The position numbers were made by a program, and so were the translations under genes. A DNA stretch of 5,805 nt from Thiotrichaceae bacterium. Its GTDB lineage: Bacteria > Pseudomonadota > Gammaproteobacteria > Thiotrichales > Thiotrichaceae. Position 1 is the stretch's first letter. Each line of letters starts with the position of its first letter. The stretch is taken from the NCBI GenBank assembly GCA_027024625.1, contig JALVRY010000175.1:1-5805 (forward strand), read 5' to 3'. Positions 1 to 5,805 of this stretch are shown piece after piece. Under the pieces are notes generated by a model, which saw only the letters and a list, made by a program, of their open reading frames with translations, searched no databases and was not told the DNA's origin.

Positions 1-657
<657 letters not shown>

Positions 658-820
658 TCATGTTTTGCTGGATGAGAACCCCAAATTTGTTGGATTTTAG
701 GTTTGAAATCAGCTAGGAAACGTAAATTTAGATGGTATTAGGGTAGGGGGTACTTAGATTTTTGTATCGACTGAGCAAAAAAGTAACAAGCCTTGTGAAG
801 CTAAAATATTGCTTTAACCT

Positions 821-853
821 ACTAAACTTGGTGCTATTTGTACCAAGTTTAGT
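821..853 (-). terminator. Perfect 12-bp stem-loop after cbbO, probable 3' end of the cbb transcript
   Basis: ACTAAACTTGGT (821-832) and ACCAAGTTTAGT (842-853) are perfectly complementary around a 9-nt loop. The structure begins 15 nt after the cbbO stop codon. In the cbbO direction the hairpin is followed by AGGTTAAAGC and only later by a short T-run, so it lacks the U-tract of a classic intrinsic terminator. It may instead be an RNA-stabilising 3' end, a weak terminator or a palindromic operator. Position after the last cbb gene and before murA favours a transcript-end role. Confidence 0.5.
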
Positions 854-868
854 GTTCTTTGGGTGAGC

Positions 869-3139
869 TTATTTAGTCAACGCCATAAACAACTTAGGTA
901 ATTTTTCTGGTAAACTCTGCACATTATCAATCACAGAATATTGGTTACCAAAAATATCCTGCACGTATTCATCAGCATTGGGGTCAAGGTTGATACAGTA
1001 GGTGTAAATACCTTGTTGATCTAGTTCCTGTACGGCCTTAGCAGTATCTTCAATTAATGTGCGTTCATCATCTTGGTCAATATCGGAAGGCTCGCCGTCT
1101 GTCAAAACTAATAGCAACTTCTTATCTGTTTTTTGATGCTCCAGATAATGCCCAGCGTGACGGATTGCTGCCCCCATACGGGTTGAGTAGCCTGCGTCCA
1201 TCGCGGATAAGCGAGATTTAACTGTATCATCCCAATGTTCAGTAAAGCCTTTAATATGCTGATAACGCACTTCATGACGCGTATTAGATGAGAAACCTGC
1301 GATGGCAAATGGGTCACCTAAGCCTTCAATTGCTAAACTCAAGAGTGCAACGGCTTCTTGGCTTAATTCTAAAATGGTTTGTGAGCAACCATCGGGGATT
1401 TCATTGAGTGATGCTGACAAGTCCAACAGTAACGTCACTGCAATATCACGTCCATCATGTTTGTGGCTCATATTGATACGTGGATCAGGCTGTGCTCCGC
1501 ATTTGTAATCAATCAATGAGCGAATCGCTACGTCTAAGTCCAGCTCGCTGCCATCTTCTTGGTAACGTACACGCACAAAATTTTGTGGTTTAAGCATCTC
1601 TAGCATCTGCTTTAGGCGTTTTGCTAAGGCGGCATGTTTGCTTAATAAGGTCTCGATTTTATCGGGTGTGGTCGCGGGGTGTAGACTCTCATACAAGCTT
1701 ACCCAATCTGGACGGTAGTTTTTGGCACGATAGTCCCACTCGGGGTAATGGCGTGGCGGTAATCTATCGACTTCTTCATCGATATGTTTTTGCTTTTCTT
1801 GCTCAAACTGCTCTTCGTCATCGCTTTCTTCGATATAAATCCACAAGTGGCGATTATCATCGCGGTAGCTGATTTCGGTATCTTTGAAGTGAACTTTAGG
1901 GCTTTGATCACCTTGACGACGCGTGCGAGCAATAAAGGAAACAGACAAAGATGCCATCTCTTTTAAACTAGATTCGCCTTGCTGCATAATCTCATGGAAG
2001 CGGTCAGCAAACTCAATGATATCTTTATTTTTGTATGTATGTTGTGGATTCATACAAGCATAAGACAACATTGCCAAACGATGGCGGATACAAGACTCTT
2101 CTTCAGGATCACAAGCATCTTCTTCGGGCTGAGGGTGCAAAGACATGAATAATTTATACATGCCGGGGTACTGTCGCATGGTTAGCGTATCCACACGGCA
2201 ATCTTCCAAACATTCAATACCGACACGCTGGAAGGGGCTGTAGTTATCGACGACTATCTTGCTGCTCCAGCGACGATGTGCCGCCATGTGAGCCAAGGTT
2301 GCACGGTAACGGTCTAATCCTGATACGCCATTTTCAGTATCATCAAGTACATCAGGAATACGAATGCCTAGCGGGTCGAAATAGGGCATTGGTTTGCGGA
2401 GTTCATCGAAACCAGATGAATAAGGAACAAGCTGTTCTTTGTCATTCCACATGGATTTTAGATACATATTTAAACGACGTTCGTTGTCATAAAATAATGT
2501 ACCGTGACGCTCGCGTTGCAAAATCGCCTTGCTGTCTGCGGATTGCAGAGAGAAGTAATCTTTCTGACGTTCGGGGTGATTTTTGTAATAACGTACACCG
2601 TAATCTACCCAATTTTTTACACCTGCAAGTGATAACTGGCTGAGTAAATACGGGACTCTTTCAAGCAAATCATTAAGAGCAGGGCTAGGAATCGTGGTGT
2701 GGATACCGTGGATAGAGCCTGTGGTTTCTTCCATATAATCAAAAATTATTTTGATAAACAGATCAAACGATTCTTCGCTACCCAAACGACGAGCCGCTTC
2801 TGGCAGTGCTTGTAAAAATGACAGAATTGACGTGCCGTTTGGTGTGCGTGTCATATCCCAAACGCATTGTGATATTTGTTTACAAGCCTGCTCACCGACG
2901 GCACGAGCAATTTGTGGCATCTCTTCAAGGTAAACCAGCACAGGCTCAAAGCCACGCCCGATCATGCAGATCAAAGATGCACCTGCGAGATAATCTTTTA
3001 GACCTTGCTCAGAAAGACTAGCAACCGCCTCATCCATGCAGTCATCATATACATCTTCCAGTTGTGGAAAGTTGCATTTAAGAGCAGGACGGTATTGTGC
3101 GTGACGGCTTTCTGTTGGTGTTTCTTTTGTTGTTTTCAT
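869..3139 (-). CDS. cbbO: CbbO, VWA-domain adaptor subunit of the RuBisCO activase CbbQO
   Basis: CbbO works with the AAA+ ring CbbQ as a RuBisCO activase: it is the adaptor that engages inhibited RuBisCO while CbbQ supplies ATP-driven force. This 756-residue protein has the family's two-part form: a long, mainly helical N-terminal region (about 20-545) and a C-terminal von Willebrand factor A domain (about 565-755). The metal-ion-dependent adhesion site is complete: DLSAS at 573-577, Thr653 in GYSTRMG, and Asp681 in LTDGEPSD. In the family this site is needed for contact with RuBisCO. The middle carries an acidic, Glu/Gln-rich stretch (about 437-458) and a His/Glu-rich segment (AHMAAH at 283-288, then ECLEDCRVD). 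NorD of denitrifiers is a paralogue, but the cbbM-cbbQ context decides for CbbO. The ATG at 3139 has only a weak AGG upstream (spacing 11 nt) and follows a palindrome in the cbbQ-cbbO gap, so expression may be lower than cbbQ. No signal peptide is evident. Confidence 0.94.
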   Translation of the reverse strand: MKTTKETPTESRHAQYRPALKCNFPQLEDVYDDCMDEAVASLSEQGLKDYLAGASLICMIGRGFEPVLVYLEEMPQIARAVGEQACKQISQCVWDMTRTPNGTSILSFLQALPEAARRLGSEESFDLFIKIIFDYMEETTGSIHGIHTTIPSPALNDLLERVPYLLSQLSLAGVKNWVDYGVRYYKNHPERQKDYFSLQSADSKAILQRERHGTLFYDNERRLNMYLKSMWNDKEQLVPYSSGFDELRKPMPYFDPLGIRIPDVLDDTENGVSGLDRYRATLAHMAAHRRWSSKIVVDNYSPFQRVGIECLEDCRVDTLTMRQYPGMYKLFMSLHPQPEEDACDPEEESCIRHRLAMLSYACMNPQHTYKNKDIIEFADRFHEIMQQGESSLKEMASLSVSFIARTRRQGDQSPKVHFKDTEISYRDDNRHLWIYIEESDDEEQFEQEKQKHIDEEVDRLPPRHYPEWDYRAKNYRPDWVSLYESLHPATTPDKIETLLSKHAALAKRLKQMLEMLKPQNFVRVRYQEDGSELDLDVAIRSLIDYKCGAQPDPRINMSHKHDGRDIAVTLLLDLSASLNEIPDGCSQTILELSQEAVALLSLAIEGLGDPFAIAGFSSNTRHEVRYQHIKGFTEHWDDTVKSRLSAMDAGYSTRMGAAIRHAGHYLEHQKTDKKLLLVLTDGEPSDIDQDDERTLIEDTAKAVQELDQQGIYTYCINLDPNADEYVQDIFGNQYSVIDNVQSLPEKLPKLFMALTK

Positions 3140-3156
3140 AGACTTTCGTACCTATG

Positions 3157-3231
3157 AACCACAGATAAACACAGATGAACACGGATAAAAATTTTAGAAA
3201 TATCTGTGTTTATCTGTGTGCATCTGTGGTT
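3157..3231. repeat. Imperfect palindrome of CACAGAT units between cbbQ and cbbO
   Basis: Two 31-nt arms, 3157-3187 and 3201-3231, are inverted copies matching at 27 of 31 positions around a 13-nt AT-rich loop. Each arm is built of three roughly 10-bp units of the form ACCACAGAT, ACACAGAT and ACACGGAT. The outer right end, read on the minus strand, starts TTAACCACAGATG, the same 13 bases that begin the larger element at 4074. In the cbbQ-cbbO transcript it would fold into a strong hairpin starting about 9 nt after the cbbQ stop codon and ending shortly before the cbbO start. No U-tract follows it, so it looks like an mRNA-stability or attenuation element, or a dispersed REP-like sequence, not a terminator. 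Confidence 0.85.
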
Positions 3232-3240
3232 AATTTATTT

Positions 3241-4044
3241 TTAACCAAACACTGCATCAATCGCGTGATCTAATGTGCTACGAATATCCGCATCATCAGT
3301 AATTGGTCTTACCATTGCCATTTTACAAGCATCGTTTGCTGTCATGCCTGCGTCGATTAGGCTTGCTGCATAGACCATCAAACGGGTAGAAATACCTTCG
3401 TCTAATCCGTGACCTTTTAGGTTACGAGCGGTTTCGCCGACGGTGACTAGCTTGGCTGCGGTTTCTTCATCAATACCGCTTTCTTTGGCGATGATTGAGG
3501 CTTCTAGCGATGCTGGAGCGTAATCGAAATCCATGCCAACAAAACGCTGTTTGGTCGATTGCTTTAGGTCTTTCATTAAGCTCTGATAGCCGGGGTTGTA
3601 GGATATAACCAATTGAAAGTCAGGGTGAGCATCAATCAATTCACCTTTCTTTTCTAAAGGCAGGGTACGGCGGTGGTCAGTCAATGGGTGAATGATTACC
3701 GTGGTATCTTGACGGGCTTCAACAATTTCATCCAAATAGCAGATTGCACCAATGCGAGCGGCAACAGTTAATGGCCCATCTAACCAGCGTGTGCCGTCAG
3801 CATCTAAAAGGTAACGACCCACCAAGTCTGAAGCGGTCATGTCTTCGTTACAAGCTACGGTAATAATGGGCTTGTCTAATTTCCATGCCATGTGTTCAAT
3901 AAAGCGAGATTTTCCGCAACCTGTAGGGCCTTTAACCATAACGGGTAGGCGTTTTGCGTAAGCGGCTTCATACCATTCAACTTCGCTGCCCTGTGCGGAG
4001 TAAAATGGCTCGTCTTTAATTTTGTATTGTTCGATGTCAGTCAT
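3241..4044 (-). CDS. cbbQ: CbbQ, AAA+ ATPase (MoxR-type) of the RuBisCO activase CbbQO
   Basis: CbbQ forms a hexameric ATPase ring in the cytoplasm that, with CbbO, remodels RuBisCO sites blocked by sugar phosphates. The 267-residue length is normal for the family. Visible motifs, in order: Walker A GPTGCGKS at 39-46 (Lys45, Ser46); Walker B ICYLDE with Asp105-Glu106; a sensor-1-type Asn150 in SYNPGY; a likely arginine finger in KQRFVG (Arg167); and a sensor-2-type arginine in STRLM (Arg221). The related NorQ of nitric oxide reductase clusters is close in sequence, but the location between cbbM and cbbO supports CbbQ, probably the type that serves form II RuBisCO. The ATG at 4044 has a good TAGGA ribosome binding site 7 nt upstream. 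It is separated from cbbM by 395 bp with a terminator and a long inverted repeat, so it needs either read-through from cbbM or a promoter of its own. Confidence 0.95.
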   Translation of the reverse strand: MTDIEQYKIKDEPFYSAQGSEVEWYEAAYAKRLPVMVKGPTGCGKSRFIEHMAWKLDKPIITVACNEDMTASDLVGRYLLDADGTRWLDGPLTVAARIGAICYLDEIVEARQDTTVIIHPLTDHRRTLPLEKKGELIDAHPDFQLVISYNPGYQSLMKDLKQSTKQRFVGMDFDYAPASLEASIIAKESGIDEETAAKLVTVGETARNLKGHGLDEGISTRLMVYAASLIDAGMTANDACKMAMVRPITDDADIRSTLDHAIDAVFG

Positions 4045-4051
4045 GTGAATG

Positions 4052-4056
4052 TCCTA
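4052..4056 (-). promoter_or_regulatory. Ribosome binding site of cbbQ
   Basis: Read on the minus strand this is TAGGA, ending 7 nt before the ATG at 4044. It is a good Shine-Dalgarno match at normal spacing and fixes the cbbQ start. Confidence 0.75.
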
Positions 4057-4073
4057 ATGAGGAGGTTCGTAAA

Positions 4074-4321
4074 TTAACCACAGATGGGTACTCGTTTTGT
4101 TTTTCTAGTGTCTAAGTATTTTTTAACACAGAGAACACAAAGATAATGCACAGAGGTCACAGAGTTTTCTATAAAACAGTATTACTATGTAGGCTGCCTT
4201 TACTTATCTAAATTTATAAAAATTAGAAAAACTCAGTGCCCTCTGTGCCTTGCTCAGTGTCCTCTGTGTTAAAAAATACTAGGCTAAAAATCAGCCTAAG
4301 CTTGTATCCATTTGTGGTTAA
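4074..4321. repeat. 248-bp imperfect inverted repeat (REP/MITE-like intergenic element) between cbbM and cbbQ
   Basis: The arms 4074-4164 and 4232-4321 are inverted copies around a 67-nt AT-rich spacer. The outer 18 bases match at 16 positions (TTAACCACAGATGGGTAC against TTAACCACAAATGGATAC). The next 23 bases are diverged but exactly equal in length, and the inner 50 bases match at about 41 positions with a single gap. The inner part is a run of ACACAGAG-like units spaced by about 10-12 bases. Read as protein in one frame it gives NTEDTEQGTEGTEFF, a string I recall from spurious small ORFs in many bacterial genomes, so this is probably a widely dispersed non-coding repeat. It has no transposase gene, and I see no clear target duplication. 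Conserved ends plus a diverged middle suggest a folded RNA or a mobile miniature element. Confidence 0.85.
4280..4298. repeat. Small hairpin inside the right arm of the large inverted repeat
   Basis: TAGGCT (4280-4285) and AGCCTA (4293-4298) form a perfect 6-bp stem with a 7-nt A-rich loop. It lies in the part of the arm that has diverged from the left arm, so it could form a side hairpin in a folded transcript of the element. It is short and could be chance. Confidence 0.35.
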
Positions 4322-4358
4322 TCTAAAAGTTAATGTAGCGATAAGTGTATGCGTGTAC

Positions 4359-4387
4359 AAAAAAGCCCCGAAAAATCGGGGCTTTTT
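4359..4387 (-). terminator. Intrinsic terminator downstream of cbbM, symmetrical
   Basis: A 7-bp GC-rich stem, GCCCCGA (4365-4371) with TCGGGGC (4376-4382), closes a 4-base A loop. It is flanked by six A on the left and five T on the right, so the minus-strand transcript has a U6 tract directly after the stem. It starts about 52 bp after the cbbM stop codon. The symmetry means it could also stop plus-strand transcription. It implies that most cbbM transcripts end before cbbQ. Confidence 0.9.
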
Positions 4388-4394
4388 CTTTGAG

Positions 4395-4422
4395 CTAAGG
4401 AAGCTACAAAGAGCCTCCTTAG
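4395..4422. repeat. Imperfect hairpin between the cbbM stop and the terminator
   Basis: CTAAGGA (4395-4401) pairs with TCCTTAG (4416-4422). A further GCT/AGC pairing inside (4403-4405 with 4412-4414) is possible as an alternative. It is the middle of three stem-loops after cbbM and may help protect the 3' end of the mRNA. Confidence 0.5.
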
Positions 4423-4447
4423 ATAAGTAAATACTCGATTTACTTAT
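4423..4447. repeat. Perfect 10-bp inverted repeat overlapping the cbbM stop codon
   Basis: ATAAGTAAAT (4423-4432) and ATTTACTTAT (4438-4447) are perfect complements around a 5-nt loop, ACTCG. The stop codon at 4440-4442 lies in one arm. In RNA it would be an AU-only stem of modest stability, so a role at the 3' end is possible but unproven. Confidence 0.6.
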
Positions 4448-5805
4448 GAACGCCCAATTTCTCTCTCCATCCTGGGTAAAGCTGATCAGCATCACCTGGG
4501 AATGATTCGAATGCACGAGCAAATTCTTTATGCTCTTTCGCGAATTCGATTGGGTCAGCACCTTCAAGGTAGCACTGGTAAGATTGCTTCAATGAGATTG
4601 CACCGTCAGCTGGGCTGTCGATGTGACCGTATGAACCACCACCAGAAGTGTTGATTACGTTACCGTGACCTAGGTTCTCGAAGAAACCAGGAAGACGTAG
4701 AGCGTTCATTCCGCCAGAGATAATTGGCGTCGTTGGCTTCATGCCGTTCCACTTCTGATAGTAAACAGGACCTTGACACTCATCACGCTCAATCATATAT
4801 GCGATAAGTTTGTCGTCGTTTGAGCCTTCCATTTTACCGTAGCCCATTGTGCCTACGTGGATACCAGAAGCACCCATCAAACGAGACATTTTAGCTAGGA
4901 TATAAGCCGTGTAACCACGCTTAGATGAAGGTGATGTTACCGCACCGTGACCTGCACGATGGTAATGTAAGTATTGTGATGGGTACTGACGACGAGCGGT
5001 TGTAACCATACCTGGACCACCAACATAACCGTCAACTAAGAATGCAACGCGAGGTGCATCTTCACCGAAAGTTTCAAGGATGAAGTCAGCACGAGCACAC
5101 ATCTCATGGTAATCATCAGCAGTGATGTTAGCAGAGAAGATTTTAGCTTCGCCAGTCTCGTCTTGAGCACGCTTCATTGCATCAGCAACTAGAGGGTAAA
5201 CTTCTTTAGCTGGGCAGAAAACTTGGTTTCCTTGAGGCTCATCATTCTTGATAAAATCACCACCTAGCCAGAATTGGTATGCAGCATCAGCAAATGGCTG
5301 AGGGCGTAGACCAAGCTTAGGCTTGATAATAGTACCAGCGATATAACCACCATTATTGTAGTCACGACCTAAAAGACCCCAAAGGTCATTAATAGACTTA
5401 GCAGGACCATCAAATAATGCAAGCATTGCTGGTGGTACAAAGAAGTCAAACATCTGTGCACATTTCACATCACCCATGCCTTGGTTATTACCAATAGCAA
5501 GAGTAAGGAAAGAAACGATCATTGCACGACCATCAGTGATATTTCGGTCAAATAACTCATTAGGATAAGCGATTTTCATGATGCCGTTAGCTTCATCAAT
5601 CTCATATACTAAAGCGTCAACACCCTTAGTGAAGTCATCAGTTGTAGAAACTTCTACGTTAGTACCTGTTGAAGACTCAGCTGCAAAGTGAGCCGCAGTC
5701 TCAAGATAGCCGTAGCCATCAGCTGGTGTCATTGTGTATGCAACAAGAATATGCTTGCCGCCTTCGATTAAATCATCTTCGTTCAGACTCAAGTCTGCAT
5801 AACGT
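4440..5805 (-). CDS. cbbM: Form II RuBisCO large subunit (CbbM), first few codons beyond window edge
   Basis: CbbM carboxylates ribulose-1,5-bisphosphate, the CO2-fixing step of the Calvin cycle. Form II enzymes work as dimers or multiples of dimers of this subunit, without a small subunit. In the open frame to the right edge I see [16 protein letters not shown]; as I recall the family, intact proteins begin with about five more residues before RYAD. The TTG at 5792 is therefore an internal leucine codon and not the start. Placing that Leu as residue 10 gives R. rubrum numbering without indels: Lys166 in [11 protein letters not shown], carbamylated Lys191 with Asp193 and Glu194 in FIKNDEPQ, His287-Arg288 in HYHRAGHG, loop 6 Lys329 in GYGKMEG, and Ser368 in IISGGMN. 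All are intact. Total length would be about 459, standard for form II. It is followed by three stem-loops, including a strong terminator, which fits a highly expressed, mostly monocistronic transcript. The promoter and any cbbR regulator lie outside the window. Confidence 0.98.
   Translation of the reverse strand, partial: RYADLSLNEDDLIEGGKHILVAYTMTPADGYGYLETAAHFAAESSTGTNVEVSTTDDFTKGVDALVYEIDEANGIMKIAYPNELFDRNITDGRAMIVSFLTLAIGNNQGMGDVKCAQMFDFFVPPAMLALFDGPAKSINDLWGLLGRDYNNGGYIAGTIIKPKLGLRPQPFADAAYQFWLGGDFIKNDEPQGNQVFCPAKEVYPLVADAMKRAQDETGEAKIFSANITADDYHEMCARADFILETFGEDAPRVAFLVDGYVGGPGMVTTARRQYPSQYLHYHRAGHGAVTSPSSKRGYTAYILAKMSRLMGASGIHVGTMGYGKMEGSNDDKLIAYMIERDECQGPVYYQKWNGMKPTTPIISGGMNALRLPGFFENLGHGNVINTSGGGSYGHIDSPADGAISLKQSYQCYLEGADPIEFAKEHKEFARAFESFPGDADQLYPGWREKLGVHK

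Noticed and set aside
732..752. G-rich run (GG, GGG and GGGGG tracts), possible quadruplex
   Set aside because: Only three G tracts, one of them only two bases long; at best a weak two-layer structure, with no supporting context.
2278..2643. A 121-codon plus-strand frame
   Set aside because: It is fully antisense to cbbO, which has clear family features; composition is that of a shadow frame.
4165..4231. Possible cbbQ promoter in the AT-rich spacer of the large repeat
   Set aside because: Several AT-rich hexamers occur on the minus strand, but no -35 and -10 pair at proper spacing is convincing.
3157..4321. Short repeated units resembling a CRISPR array
   Set aside because: The units are about 10 bp, directly abutting and arranged as palindromes, with no regular unique spacers and no cas genes.
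4236..4430. A 64-codon plus-strand frame in the cbbM-cbbQ gap
   Set aside because: It lies across the repeat arm and the terminator, with no family resemblance or ribosome binding site; it is the complement of non-coding structure.
4223..4567. A 114-codon minus-strand frame ending in NTEDTEQGTEGTEFF
   Set aside because: It overlaps the 3' end of cbbM in another frame and then runs through the terminator and the right arm of the inverted repeat. Its C-terminus is simply the translated repeat.

Overview
The window reads almost entirely on the minus strand. In transcription order it holds a form II RuBisCO gene (cbbM, 5' end just outside the right edge), cbbQ and cbbO, which encode the two parts of the matching RuBisCO activase, and then the first half of murA, which runs off the left edge. 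The cbbM-cbbQ-cbbO order, form II RuBisCO, moderately AT-rich DNA and a MurA close to the E. coli protein as I recall it suggest a chemolithoautotrophic proteobacterium. It is most likely a gammaproteobacterial sulfur oxidiser or thiotrophic symbiont relative. The genus cannot be fixed from this sequence.

Layout, right to left. (1) 5805-4440: cbbM. The codons before the apparent TTG start at 5792 continue the family's N-terminus, so the true start lies outside the window. (2) 4439-4045: 395 bp with no credible gene. It holds a hairpin over the cbbM stop codon, a second small hairpin, a strong intrinsic terminator (4359-4387), a long imperfect inverted repeat (4074-4321) and the cbbQ ribosome binding site. 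I see no convincing promoter in it. (3) 4044-3241: cbbQ, an AAA+ ATPase. (4) 3240-3140: about 100 bp, mostly a second imperfect palindrome (3157-3231) sharing its terminal motif with the first. (5) 3139-869: cbbO, with a C-terminal VWA domain. (6) 868-601: a perfect 12-bp stem-loop just after cbbO, then about 220 bp in which I see no gene or clear promoter. (7) 600-1: murA, first 200 codons.

Functionally, CbbM fixes CO2 in the Calvin cycle and becomes blocked by tightly bound sugar phosphates. CbbQ (a ring-forming ATPase) and CbbO (a VWA adaptor) form the motor that reactivates it. MurA makes the first committed precursor of peptidoglycan and is not obviously related to the cbb genes. The main non-genic interest is that both cbb junctions carry palindromic elements of what looks like one repeat family. 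These, with the terminator after cbbM, probably set the expression ratio of RuBisCO to activase. No novel protein system is visible: all four genes belong to known families with their key residues intact.
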